Source: Mantamonas sphyraenae
Lineage: Eukaryota > CRuMs > Mantamonadidae
DNA: 64,000 bases
Reading direction: 5' to 3'
NCBI GenBank assembly: GCA_026936335.1
Contig: JAPMXV010000005.1
Location: 310,001 to 374,000, forward strand
Notes under the pieces: model-generated
Seen by the model: the letters and a program-made list of their open reading frames with translations, nothing else
Told to the model about the DNA's origin: nothing
The model's database searches: none
Made by a program: the position numbers and the translations under genes
Part shown: in pieces, positions 32,558 through 43,500 of the stretch
How positions within the stretch are numbered: the first letter of the stretch is position 1
Layout: each line of letters opens with the position of its first letter

Positions 32558-34566
32558 TCATTGTTTGTCCAAAGCTCCCTCGAGGGCGCGAAACAGGCGC
32601 CAGAAGCGCATGCCGTTGCCTCTGCCACGGCGAAGGTCGAGGACGACATCGTAGTCGAGGGTGCGCACCAGGGCGGCGTCAAAAAGGACAGTGTCGTTGG
32701 CGTCTTTGATGACGATGGTGGCGGTGTCCTGATTCAGGGTTGCTTCCTCGCCGTCGAGGAGGTGTTTGGACAGGGTGAGGAGGACGCGTTGTTGGAGCTC
32801 AGCGACGCCCTCAGGGCATGGTAGCGCGATGCGGGTGGCGCGTTTGGTGACGCCAATGGGAGGAAGGTCTGCCACACCCGGGGGTAGCTCATCGACGTCG
32901 ACATGAGTTTCGGCGCTGTCAAATATGGCACGGTAGATGGTTGGGGAGTCGATTCGGTCGACGACGAGGGAGGTGCGTGGCCGGAAGAAGCGAGTGTTGG
33001 GCGCCCCACGGAAAGTGACCTGGTCGTCGGTGGAGGAGAGATTGGCAAGGCTGCCTGCGCTGAGGGAGGTCATACTGACGTAGGCGTTGTCGATGACGTT
33101 GGCGAGGGTGGGCCTTGCGTCGTCCATGAGCTCATCGTCCATGCTGTAGTCGTGGGCTAGGTCGTCCTGGTCCATCGAGTCTGAAAAGGAGGCCTGATCT
33201 TGAATACTGTTACTGTTTCTACTGGAGGAAGACGAGGAGGAGGTGGTGGAGGTGGAGGAGGTGGCGGAGGCGGACAACGAGACAGAGGTGCTGGTGGTCG
33301 TGTCGCTGTCGGTGGTGAGACTGATGGTTTCTGCAGAGATGATGGTGTGTGTGGACTGCTGTCGAGAGTTGTCACGACGGGCAGAGTGTGCAAGGGTATC
33401 CTGGCTGGCAATGGACGGGGTAGAAGTGAGGTCGGTGGAGATGTGCACCGACTGGGCCGCCGCAGTCCCTGTGTACGACTGTGTGGACGAGGATGCGGAC
33501 GAGGAGGCGGATGCCAGCCACGGGTGGTTGATGACTCCTTCAATGTCTATCCTGCGGCTGGGCAGGGGCTGGAGCATGGCCGTGAGGAGGTCGAGGGCGT
33601 CGTCGGAAAGCTCGTCCCGACGGGCGTCTGGCCACGGGTACTCGCCGTGGCGGAGGATGTGCTCGTACTCACGAGAGGAGGCGTAGTCCTTACGATCGAG
33701 GTCAAACGGATAGCAGCCAAAGAGGCAACAGAAGAGGATGACGCCAGCAGCCCAGATGTCGGTGGGCGGCCCCTCGTAAGGCACCTTGTTCTGGGCACAG
33801 TTGAAGATTTCCGGGGCCGCGTAGAAGCGAGAGCAGGAGCTTGCAGAAATGGTTTGGCCAGGCTTGACCTGCTGGGCAAGGCCAAAGTCACACAGCTTGA
33901 CGACGTCCTGAGCGTCAAGGAGGACGTTCTCCAGCTTCAGGTCGCGGTGCACCACGCCTCGCGAGTGGCAGTATGCCACGGCGTCCACAATCTGGCCAAA
34001 GAAGTGGCGTGCTGTGTCCTCGTCGAGTCCGTGCTCTCCCACTGCTCGCACACGAGAGGGTCAGATTTCGGCGGATTGGGGGATTTGGACGACGATCACC
34101 AGAAAAAGGGCGCGGCGGGCTACAACACAGGGCCACACAGACCGCGGGATGGCCAGGGCGTACAGATTGGGAAGTAGGGGGTGAGAGGGAGCAACGTACC
34201 GACGCGGTTGTACATTTCGCCTCCGGTGGCGAGCTCGAGCATGAGGTAGACGTTTGTGTCGTCTTCGGCGCAGTCGAGGAGGGCGAGGATGTTGGGGTGG
34301 TCCAGCTCCTTCTGGATCTGGATCTCCTTGTTGATGTCGAGCTTCTTCTTGATGATGGCTTGCTTGTCGATGACCTTCATGGCCACGTGACGGTGCGGGT
34401 GGTCCCTGCTGAGGTTCTGGGCGGTGGCCATGACGACCAGGCCGTAGAAGCCTTCGCCCAGGAAGTCCCTGATGGGGAACTCTCCGTCTGCAGTGCGCAT
34501 GGTCTTTTCGGAGCGCGCCGACTCGTGCACGAGGTAGGTGCAGTTCTGGGACTGGATGGTCGGCAT
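32558..34566 (-). CDS. CAMK-type Ser/Thr protein kinase
   Basis: Exons 34200..34566 and 32558..34041 (donor GTC G|GTACGT, acceptor GTGCGAGCAG) join to 616 residues. Catalytic features are FLGEGFYGLVVMA, VAMKVIDKQAIIKKK, the hinge LMLELATGGEMYNRV, VVHRDLKLENVLL, DFGLAQ, YAAPEI, DIWAAGVILFCCLFGCYPF and a RRIDIEGVINHPW subdomain XI. This is the AMPK/SNF1/CHK1-like branch of CAMK kinases; the specific subfamily is unclear. A Ser/Thr-rich linker of about 150 residues leads to a folded-looking C-terminus (RFFRPRTSLVVDRIDS ... TATIVIKDANDTVLFDAAL ... RFWRLFRALEGAL). This may be a KA1-like regulatory domain, inferred from position and predicted strands only. Divergent from the WD40 gene with 75 bp between starts. 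Confidence 0.88.
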
Positions 34567-34641
34567 GGGCAGGGCAAGTTGGTGGCGGCGGGGCAGGCGC
34601 CCCAGAGGCCAATCAATCTGACATCATCAAACAAAAGGCCA
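34567..34641. promoter_or_regulatory. 75-bp divergent promoter region
   Basis: This spacer separates the start codons of the CAMK-type kinase (minus) and the coiled-coil/WD40 protein (plus). Both promoters must overlap here. No recognisable core element was found. Confidence 0.35.
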
Positions 34642-36730
34642 ATGCATCGAAACCCGTTTGAGTCACTGTCGCCGCGGAGCCATGGCAGCTCGTACAGTGG
34701 TGGTAGCAGCAGTGGACGGTGGAACCCATTTGCCTCGGGAGACGAGCAGGAGAACTCGGCTCCGAACAAACGACGCGGCAGGCGGGAGGTGGATGATGTG
34801 GGACGTCGATTGGCGGTGGTGAAGGAAGCTCCCATGCAGCAACGACGCGGGGTGCTGAACCGCAGCGGGGCTTCGGATCTGGAAAGCTCGTTTGTTGCGG
34901 CGCTTTCGGAATCGCGCCAAGCCGCGACCCTGTCTCAGGAGAGCGGGGCCGGGAACGGGCACGTGAACCAGCTTCTGAGCAGCACACATGCATCTGTATC
35001 CCCAGAGCAGACACAGGGCAGTAGGTCACTTTCACTGTCGCTGGGAGAAGTGAACGGTGACGAGGCGGCGGGAAACGTGCCAACGGTTCGCGCGGGGAAC
35101 GGATTCCGCAAGTTCACCACGGAGACGACGGCAGATGAGATGCTGGCACGATACCAGCATGACGAATCGCAGCTGGATTTGTTGATGGCCGACGCAGGGG
35201 ACATGACAAAGCTCATGCAGCCGCGGGCAAGCAGCAACAAAGTGCAGAGCCGACACTATGGTGAGTTGTGTGTGGGCGCGAGGCAAAAGGCAGAGTCGGG
35301 GAGGGAGATGGGCCTGTTCTGACACGTGCGGACACTGCATGTTTGTGTACGCTGTAGCGTCCATCAACACGGTGGATGCCATCTTTAGCGACCTGCAGCA
35401 GACAAAGGACGAGCTGCTGCGGGAAGAGAACCGACTTGGGCGGGAGCGACGCAAGAAGCGGAACGAACTGCGAGACGTTGAAATGGAGCTGGCACGGCTG
35501 GAAGACAAACGAAGGCAGCTGCAGCACAATATCGAAACGCTTGGGGCACGGGAGGAGGTGATGCGTGGACAGATCGAACACGTCGAAACACAAATCGAAC
35601 AGATCAGCGTGCAGAGCAAGGCATACGAAAAGCAGGTGAGAACGATCAAGGCACACGTGGATGAGGTGCGTCAGGAAGTAGGTGCCAAGGGTGGGGCACT
35701 GGAAATGAGCCACAGCAGCAGCGGATCGTCGTCGTCGTCGTCGTCGTCGTCGGTGGCGTCCGGGTCTGCGGCTGCACGGGCCATGAATGACAGCATGAGT
35801 GCTGCGCGGACGTTCAACAACAGCTCGCAGACCTGGGAGGGCCACGAGGGGGTAGTGATCTGCGGAAAGCTGCTGGGCAAGCAAGCAGTGTCTGGAAGCA
35901 CAGACGGGACGGTGCGACTGTGGGATGTGAGCAGCGGGGAGGAGCTGGCAGTGTTGGAACTGGACTTTGAGTTGCGTTGCCTGGATGTGGACCACAACAC
36001 GTTGGTGTGTGGAGGCGGAAACGGAGACAAGGGCATCGTGGAGGTGTACGAGGTGCGTGGAGAGGGAGAGCAGGAACGGGTGGCTCGTTCACAGCGGCTG
36101 GAGGGACACAGTGGGGCAGTGAGCTGTGTGCAAGTGAACCAAGGGATGGTGGTAAGCGGATCAATCGACAAGACGGTGCGGGTTTGGGAGCTGGAGTCTG
36201 GCAAGTGCAAGCAGACGCTGGGTGCGCACAAGGGTGTGGTGACGTCTCTGTGGTTCGAAGACCATGCACTGGCTACGGCTTGCTCGGACGGATGGGTGCG
36301 ACTGTGGGATCTGAACGACGAAGAGGCGCAAGAGCCGACGCGCAAGTTTTACCACCAGCAAAGCATCTCGTCACTGAAAATCTACAGGGATGACCACACG
36401 ATGCTCATGGTGACTGCTGCGAATCTGGATGACCAACAACGTGGAGGAAGCATCAAGATTTGGGACATGGTACCGTCGAAGGTCAAGTGCGTGCATCACA
36501 TCACACGCATCGGCATTGTGCGAGACATGCGCGTGGGGGCACACGAGCTTGCGTTCACAGCCGGCGATGCCATTCACTTTATCTCGTTGTCCTCCTTCCG
36601 TCCGGTGGCCCACTACTGGGCACACGACGGCGCGGTGCACTTTATCGACGTGGACGAGGCAACGCACCGGATGGTCAGCGGCGGAGTGGATGGTTCTGTG
36701 CGTTTCTGGCGGCTGAGACACCGCACCTGA
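34642..36730 (+). CDS. Coiled-coil/WD40 protein, Mdv1/Caf4-like layout
   Basis: Exons 34642..35260 and 35358..36730 (donor TAT G|GTGAGT, acceptor GCTGTAG) join to 663 residues. The N-terminal 200 residues are low-complexity. Exon 2 opens with a long coiled coil (DELLREENRLGRERRKKRNE ... IEHVETQIEQISVQ), then a poly-Ser linker. About seven WD40 blades fill the C-terminal half (SGSTDGTVRLWDVSSGEEL, SGSIDKTVRVWELESGKCK, ACSDGWVRLWDLN, SGGVDGSVRFWRLR). Coiled coil plus C-terminal WD propeller is the design of the fungal mitochondrial fission adaptors Mdv1/Caf4, but also of other scaffolds, so orthology is not claimed. Confidence 0.8.
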
Positions 36731-36801
36731 TTGTGGGCCAGTTGAGGATGGCATGGAAACAGGAATGAAACAGCGCTGCCGCATCCACCAAAAGGAGGAC
36801 G

Positions 36802-37776
36802 ATGGTGAGTCGGGCGGACGCACTCAGGCCGGCGTACGAGGCGTTGAAACAACTTGCAAACGTGGAGGATAGAACGTTGTTGCTCTCGATTGCATTTCTG
36901 TTGCTCGTCTTGTCCATCATGGCGTTGACGGTGGTGCTTTTGGACCGGTGCCACAAACACGACAACGAGCGGGCGCAGGAGACGAACGGAGAACAGCCGC
37001 AGAGAGAAGTTCAGGGCAAGGGAAAGGTTAAACAAGGTGAGATGGACGGCGCAGGGCCAAGTGCGGGACCGTATATGCTGGCCAACCCATTGTATGTGAA
37101 GAACCACGTCAAATTGTTTTTGATCCGCCACGCCCAGAGCGAAGTGAACGTCGACCTCACGGTGCACAAGCGCATCTCGGACGTGCAGGTGCACCTGAGC
37201 AGCAAGGGTCACCAGCAAGCAAAGGACATGGCGGAAGCACTGCCTGCCATCCTGGAGGCGCAAGTGGCAGGCAAGATTGGCATTGTGGCCTCGCCGTACA
37301 CACGGACACGCCAGACGTGCGAATACGTTTCCAAGACGCTCCGACGGGAGCAGCATCAGAGTTCGTTTGAGGTGGTGGTACAGCTGGAGAATCTACTGCT
37401 GATTGAACAGCGGTGGGGCCTGTTTGAGGGCGTTTCATGGGAGGAGCGGGCTGAGCTCTTCCCGGCACAGTATGCGCACTTCACAAAGCACGAAAACTAT
37501 CGCAACACATTCTACGCAAAGCCTCCACAGGGAGACTCACGGTTTGACATGGCTGTTCGAGTGCGGCTGGCCATCCGAGAGCTCCTGGATGTGGCGCAGT
37601 TTCACGGCCTTGACTCGCTGGTGGTGGTGTGCCACAGCAACACGCTGCGCTCCATTGTGCTCAATTGGTGTGACTATTCGCCCGAGTGGCTGAATACGTG
37701 CGTACACCCGCGCAACTGCTGTGTGTGGATGTTGGACGGGTTGCGCGACAGAGGGCTGGTGTTTGAGGGATTCTGA
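36802..37776 (+). CDS. Membrane-anchored histidine phosphatase (phosphoglycerate mutase-like)
   Basis: An intronless frame of 324 residues. One transmembrane helix lies at about residues 27-48 (LLLSIAFLLLVLSIMALTVV), followed by a charged spacer. The catalytic fold begins at about residue 97: LFLIRHAQSEVNVD holds the phosphorylated His (RHAQSE), SPYTRTRQTCEYV the second Arg, LIEQRWGLFEGVSWEE the acid/substrate loop and VVVCHSNTLRSIVL the second catalytic His. The sequence fits the broad-specificity phosphatase/fructose-2,6-bisphosphatase-like branch more than glycolytic mutase, but the substrate is unknown. Topology could be a type II or signal-anchor protein at the ER or plasma membrane. Confidence 0.85.
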   Translation: MVSRADALRPAYEALKQLANVEDRTLLLSIAFLLLVLSIMALTVVLLDRCHKHDNERAQETNGEQPQREVQGKGKVKQGEMDGAGPSAGPYMLANPLYVKNHVKLFLIRHAQSEVNVDLTVHKRISDVQVHLSSKGHQQAKDMAEALPAILEAQVAGKIGIVASPYTRTRQTCEYVSKTLRREQHQSSFEVVVQLENLLLIEQRWGLFEGVSWEERAELFPAQYAHFTKHENYRNTFYAKPPQGDSRFDMAVRVRLAIRELLDVAQFHGLDSLVVVCHSNTLRSIVLNWCDYSPEWLNTCVHPRNCCVWMLDGLRDRGLVFEGF

Positions 37777-37857
37777 CAGGTTGGGATGGCAAATGAACTC
37801 GCCATGATGATAGCAGATGTGAAAAGGTGATAAGGATGGGTTCCGCCATTGGAGTTT

Positions 37858-39681
37858 TTAGTCGTGGCCACGGACGAGCGATATGGCGGTTGTATCGAAC
37901 TTCATGTCAATGTCGGTGACATCAAGCTGGAGAATGTCGGCGTTGTGAACATGGAGGAGCTCGGCGACGCTGGGATACGTGCGGCCAAGGTCACCGTGGA
38001 CAAACTCTTTGATGTAGGTGCCAGCCTGGGTGCAGAGGTCGAGAATGAAAAAGTGCGAGTTGATGTACTCGCACTTTGCGCTGTAGATGGTCTTTTGGCG
38101 AGCGCCAGGGGAGCGACGGTGAAAGACACGCACTGGAGTGAGCTGGCTGACGGTGAGCTCGTCAATGGCGTCGAGGACGGCAAGGTCCGCTTGGCCAATG
38201 GGTTCGGACACCCAGACAACGCTGCGATAGTACTTGCGCTTTTCCTGCTCGCCCTGTTTGAGCACATCCTGGACGGCCTTGGAAACAAGGTCGAGCTCGT
38301 TGACTTGAATCTTGTCTGTGCTGTCGTTGATGCGCTGCTGCAGGGCTAGGATGTCTTGTTGAGTGGCGTGGACGCGCTTGGCATCCGCAATCTCCAGGAC
38401 AAAGGGACGTCCGCCACCAAGCATGCGCACATCGGCATCCTCACGGCCTGCCGACTGGAAGGAGGCGGACGGTGCGCCGAAAAAGTCGAGGACGTGCAAC
38501 TCGATGAGCTGGGCCACGGAGTCGGGCGCAAGGAGCCTGCCGTCGACAAACCACTCCGTCTGGGAGACGCCTCGGTCGTACTTGTTGTACAGACCGGCTA
38601 TGTACAGTGGACGGCGAGAGAGGTTGAGAGCCCAGCGGGCGGGTTTTGAGGGCGCCGCCGCGGGGTAAGAGAGGTTGTCTGCATACTCCTGGACGGAGCA
38701 CTGAGAAAGGATAAAGCGCACGTTGGAGGCGGAGGTGCTGCTTTTGGTGTGGTGTCTATCGCGACGCTGCTTCTTCTTTTTAGGTTCACGTGCAAGAACC
38801 TTGAGCTCTGCGCAGTCGTTCTGGTTGTCCGGGTGGGTGACCGTGAACTCGAGCACAAAGTCTGCCCCTGATTCGTGGGAGGCATGGATGTCGTGTTGAC
38901 CAAAGAACGCCTCGAGCTGCTGGAGAAGCAGGTGCTTGGCGACATCCTTGATGTCCGTTGCGACTCGGCTCTGCACAACGGTGGGTTCGTCTGCATCGTC
39001 GTGCACATCTGCGTCGCTGTCTGACCTTTCATGTTTTTGTTCACTTTGCGAGGGAGAGTACGCGTAGAACAGCTTCCAGATGGCGTGCTTGGTGGCCTCG
39101 GTTTGCAGCAGATCCACAAAGGCGGCGTACTCGCGGACGAGAAGAGAGGCTGGCAGGGCGAGGGAGACATCGTAGGTTTCAAAGTCAAAGCCGCTGTCTG
39201 GCACGGTGCTGATGTGGTCGGCGACGTCTGGCTGCATAGTCGCGAGGTGTGGCAGGATGTCGAGACACAGCGGACAAACGCCGGAGGAGTTGTTTGTGGA
39301 TGAGTGGAGGGACGAAGAGGAGGAAGAAGAGGAGGAGGAGGAAGAGGAGGAGGAATTGATGCCATCGTCGTCGTTGGGGGTGTCCTGGTCGTGCTTGAGG
39401 TTGTGCGCTGCGTCGGAGTAGGTGTGCATGTCTCTGACACCCGAGTAGCGCAGAGCACACAAGGAGCAGCCGCCAATGCGGAGAATGTGCTTTTCAAGCA
39501 CGTCGCTTTGGGATTGCATGTGCAGATGGGGCTGCGCAAACAACAGAGACCGACAGGGAGGAGGGGAAGGGTTGGCGCAGAGGCCGGGCCCCGTGCTGGC
39601 CCTCTGCGGCTGGGCAACCAACAATAGAGACGGATCAGGATGTTTAAACGGGTATTGCACATCTTGCCCGTACAGCGACAT
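37858..39681 (-). CDS. PUS10: tRNA pseudouridine synthase PUS10
   Basis: PUS10 makes pseudouridine 54/55 in the T-arm of tRNA in archaea and many eukaryotes. This intronless frame has 607 residues from ATG 39681. Two CxxC pairs near the N-terminus (GGCSLCALRYSG and CPLCLDILP) fit the zinc-binding domain. The catalytic half contains GLYNKYDRGVSQTEW and AGREDADVRMLGGGRPFVLE, the latter with the catalytic Asp of the GREDxDVRMLG motif. CTQAGTYIKEFVHGDLGRTYP and PSVAELLHVHNADILQLDV complete the PUS10 C-terminus. Poly-Ser and poly-Asp inserts lie near residues 105-130. Convergent with the phosphatase gene; its start faces that of mitochondrial IF3 across 123 bp. Confidence 0.95.
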   Translation of the reverse strand: MSLYGQDVQYPFKHPDPSLLLVAQPQRASTGPGLCANPSPPPCRSLLFAQPHLHMQSQSDVLEKHILRIGGCSLCALRYSGVRDMHTYSDAAHNLKHDQDTPNDDDGINSSSSSSSSSSSSSSSLHSSTNNSSGVCPLCLDILPHLATMQPDVADHISTVPDSGFDFETYDVSLALPASLLVREYAAFVDLLQTEATKHAIWKLFYAYSPSQSEQKHERSDSDADVHDDADEPTVVQSRVATDIKDVAKHLLLQQLEAFFGQHDIHASHESGADFVLEFTVTHPDNQNDCAELKVLAREPKKKKQRRDRHHTKSSTSASNVRFILSQCSVQEYADNLSYPAAAPSKPARWALNLSRRPLYIAGLYNKYDRGVSQTEWFVDGRLLAPDSVAQLIELHVLDFFGAPSASFQSAGREDADVRMLGGGRPFVLEIADAKRVHATQQDILALQQRINDSTDKIQVNELDLVSKAVQDVLKQGEQEKRKYYRSVVWVSEPIGQADLAVLDAIDELTVSQLTPVRVFHRRSPGARQKTIYSAKCEYINSHFFILDLCTQAGTYIKEFVHGDLGRTYPSVAELLHVHNADILQLDVTDIDMKFDTTAISLVRGHD

Positions 39682-39804
39682 GGTGCTGTTGTTTGTAGAG
39701 GCTCATCGCGAGTGCTGGAATCAGTGCAAAGAGTCCGGAGCGGAGTTGGAGGCGGCGAGGCGAGCGTTCGAGCAGCTGCAGGAGAGAGGGCGAGAGGCTT
39801 GAGA

Positions 39805-40494
39805 ATGGACTTGCGTGCACACACCGCAGTGTGGTCTCGGCCACGTAGAGAGGGCATGGGTCTGGGATTATTTGCGGTGGAGCACAGGCAGTCGGCGGCT
39901 GTAGTTGGCAGGGCATTCTCGACGTGCCGGACCCAGTTTGCACGCGCCAAGGGGGGCAAGGGAGCAAACAAAGCAAGCCCCAAAAATGAACAGCGGCTGG
40001 TGGGAAAGGAGATTCGAGCCAAGCAGGTACGGCTGGTGGACGAGGAGGGAAGGCAACTCGGAGTGATGCCGTTGCCAGAGGCGCTGAAGGAAGGGGAAAC
40101 GCGCAATCTGGACGTGGTGATGATGGTGGCCGAGGCCAAGCCGCCAGTGTGCCGGCTGATGGATTACGATCGCTTCAGGTATGCGGAGAAGCAAAAGGCG
40201 AAAAACGCCAAGACGAGCAATGCGCCGGTGTTGAAGGAGGTGCGTTTGTCTGCACGTACAGAAGAGCACGATATGATGACGAAGCTGCGTCGCATCCTGT
40301 CCTTCCTTGAAAAGAGCTACAGCGTAAAAATCTCGCTTCAGTTCCGCAGGCGGGATCCGTTCCATCCGCAGAGCGCACGAGAGATGCTGGAGTTTCTGAT
40401 TGAGGAACTCCAACAGAACTTGGAGGTGGAGATTACACAGCCAGTGCGTGTGGAGCACCGCAGTGCGAGTGTGACAGTGAGCAGGGCAAAATGA
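39805..40494 (+). CDS. Mitochondrial translation initiation factor IF-3
   Basis: A frame of 229 residues. The first 50 are Arg-rich and low in acids (MDLRAHTAVWSRPRREGMGL ... VVGRAFSTCRTQFARAKGGK), a good mitochondrial presequence with a GRAFST-type processing context. IF-3 N-domain features follow: NEQRLVGKEIRAKQVRLVDE, GVMPLPEALKEG, DVVMMVAEAKPPVCRLMDYD. The C-domain has LKEVRLSARTEEHDMMTKLR, VKISLQFRRRDP and AREMLEFLIEEL. IF-3 keeps mitoribosomal subunits apart and checks start-codon pairing. Its stop is 10 bp from the stop of the convergent LRR-PH gene. Confidence 0.92.
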   Translation: MDLRAHTAVWSRPRREGMGLGLFAVEHRQSAAVVGRAFSTCRTQFARAKGGKGANKASPKNEQRLVGKEIRAKQVRLVDEEGRQLGVMPLPEALKEGETRNLDVVMMVAEAKPPVCRLMDYDRFRYAEKQKAKNAKTSNAPVLKEVRLSARTEEHDMMTKLRRILSFLEKSYSVKISLQFRRRDPFHPQSAREMLEFLIEELQQNLEVEITQPVRVEHRSASVTVSRAK

Positions 40495-40504
40495 ACTGGG
40501 TTCT

Positions 40505-43500
40505 TCATTGGAGAACACATTCGGCGCCCTCATCCGCGCTCTGACCAGAGGAGGCGGAGGTAGAAGAGGATTCGAGAGGTCTCTGGGCGTCCAGATTGAG
40601 GTACTGAAGCTGTTCACCCATTGTGTCGCGCAGCTCGTGCTGCTCTGTGTCATCCATGCAGTTTTCGGCGAGGTCGAGCGTGACGAGCTTGGTGAGAGTG
40701 CGCAGCTCGTCGTGGTCCAGAACTCGAAGCTGGTTCTTGCTGAGCAATAGGTGTTCGAGCTGGCACTCTTCTTCGGGCGGAAAGTACCCCGAGAAGAACG
40801 TAAACTTGTTTGCACTGAGATCGAGACGAGTCAGGGATGTGAGGCCGCGGATCTCTGGAGGAAGGGTGGAGATTTCGTTGTGGTGGAGGCTTAGGAGCTT
40901 GAGACGACCCATGCCTGCAAGGGCGTCACCAGAAATCTCGGCAATGTGGTTGTGAGACATGGTGAGAGACTTGAGGCGGAGGCGGCCGAGGACCGGGGGA
41001 ACGAGTGCAAAGCGGTTGTGACTGAGGTTGAGTTCGGTGAGGCGGGCCCAGCTGTTCTTGAGCAGGAGGGAGGGCAGGCTGTGGAGGCTGTTCTTGCGCA
41101 CATCCAGTACAGTGAGGCGGGTGAGCGTAGTGAGAGCGTCCGGGAGAGACTCGAGCATGTTGTTGCCCACATTGAGGGTCTTGAGGGAGCGCCACACCTG
41201 AACGTTGTCCTCCAAGTGTGTGAGTTCGTTGTCACTGAGGTCAAGAGCCTGCATGGCCTGCGAGGTCCACTCGTTGTCCTGGTAGAGCGGATCTGGCAAG
41301 TCCATGGCGTGGCGACCGCTGAGATCGACGGAGCTTGCTGTGCTGGCCATGGCCTGAGCCACCTCCTGGGCAAGGACCACACGGACCTGGTACATGCGTC
41401 GCATGTAGTCGACGAGGTATTGTGCCTCCTGGCAGAGGGAGAGCTCGTCAGCCGGCGGGAAGGAGATCGGATTGAGGTCGAAACGGCAAACAGCAAGGTC
41501 CTCGAGGGCGTGCAGAGACAGAGGAAGCTCCTGGAGGCGATTGTCTTGCAATAGAAGGTGCGTGAGTCGTACGCAGCCTTGGAGCTCGTCTCCGATGCTT
41601 GTGATCTTGTTTGCAGTGAGATCGAGCTGCTGCAGGTTGGACATGCGGCCCAGCTCAAACGGAAGGGACTGGAGCTGGTTTCCAGCGAGCCCGAGGTACT
41701 TGAGGCGAGCGAGCTCTGTGACCGAGACGGGAAAGGAGGAAAATTGGTTGCCAAGGAGTTCGAGGCGCTTGAGATTCGGTGGAAGACCGACGGGCAGCTG
41801 TGAGAGGATGTTGTTGCTGAGATCAAGGGTGCTGAGACGCTTGAGGGCATACATGCTGTCGGGAATGGAGGAAATCATGTTGAAATCGGCCTGGAGAGTC
41901 TTGAGGGAGGTGGCGTCGCCGATGGCTTCTGGCAGGCGCATGAGCTTGTTGTGGGAGGCGTAGAATGTCTTGAGACGAGCAAGGGACCCTACACCTGTGC
42001 CAAGGGAGCGGATGTCGTTGAAGCTGACGTCGATGTGAGTGAGGGCTGCGAGCTCGCCGTAGTGCGGATGAAGGTCGAGGAGAATGTTGTTGCTGAGATC
42101 GAGGGAGGTAAGAGTGTCCTTGAAATCAAGGAGAATGTCGGGCATTGCGCCGAGGTGTGTGTAGGAGTAGTCGAGGGAGCGCAGGTGTTCCTGGCGCTCG
42201 CGAGCCTTGAGGAGGTACTTGCGCATGTCGTCGGCTTTTTGGATGAGGCCCGGCTGAACTTCGTCCTTAAGGGACTTGAACGTCTGTGACTGCACCGAAG
42301 ATGGAGGCGGGGAGGGTTGTGAGGCGTCGGAGGAGGTGGTGGAAGAGGTCGTGGATGCGGCGGAGAACGAGGAGGAAGATGTCTGCGTCGGAGATGGCGG
42401 AGAGATACCGAATGCGGAGATGTCTGTGGTATCTGCTTGCTGTTCTTCGTCTTGTGTGTCTTCCTGATCCTGCTCTTGAAGCTGAGCAAGTAGCATCTGC
42501 TGAGTTTGCTGGCGGGTGCGCCTACGCACGCGCTGATCTTCAGAAGGGCGGTCCATCTGCGTGAGAGTGGTCTTTTTCACGGCTTGGAGCTGCTGCTGGC
42601 GCTTGCGCTGCTTGAGTTTGCCCTCTCTGGAGTTTACGCCGAGTTGCTGCTTCTTCTTCCAGGAGCGGGTTGTCTTTTCCTCGTCAGGGGCAATCTCCCA
42701 GCCGACCTTGCAATCGATTGGGAGACGATCGAGGCAATCCTTGTGTGAGACGGCCTCGCAGACTTTGCACTGCTGGATGACTACGGTGACGTCACGTCCG
42801 CAGACTTCGCACTGAGCAGAGCCGATGATGGTGCGCTGGACCATGGTGTGGGGCTTTCCGCTGACGGACTTGTCAGGCTTGAGCTCGAGAGCGGTGAGGG
42901 CCTTTTGGGCCTCTGTACACATGGAGTACCAGCGAGACATGGACTGCGAGTCATCGGCGACCATGTAGAAGGGAGTGTGGCGCGGATGGGAAATGACGAG
43001 GGCGTAGTTGCGGTCAACTTCGTCGAGGGAGGCAATGTCGACATGGCAGCCAAGGAGGTAGACGCGAGAGAGCGGGTTCATGTCCTCTTCGTTGTCAAAG
43101 ACGGTGAGAGAGGCGTCGCCGGTGAGTACAAGGTGGCTGGACTCCCATTTGCCGTTGACCTGGGCCAGAATGTGACCCTTGCGCAGGACTTGCGACGTCT
43201 TCCAGCCTGTGTTGGCAAAGATGCGTGCCTGTTTGGTCTTGTTGATCTCTCTATCCTCCTGCAGGCGCGCTTCGTTGAGGGTGAGCATGTCGCGCTGGTG
43301 TTGGATGGAGCGCAGGAGGCAGACGTGCCATTGGTCGATGACGGAAGGGTCGTCTGCGTGTAGGGTGATGCCGTGGCCAGAGGAAACCTCAAGGCGGAGA
43401 GATGACATGGAATTGTGATTGTTGGAGGAGGAAGAGGAAGAAGAAGAGGAGGGTTTGGGGCGTGCAATGTGTGTGACAGAAACGGTTGCGGTTGCAGTGA

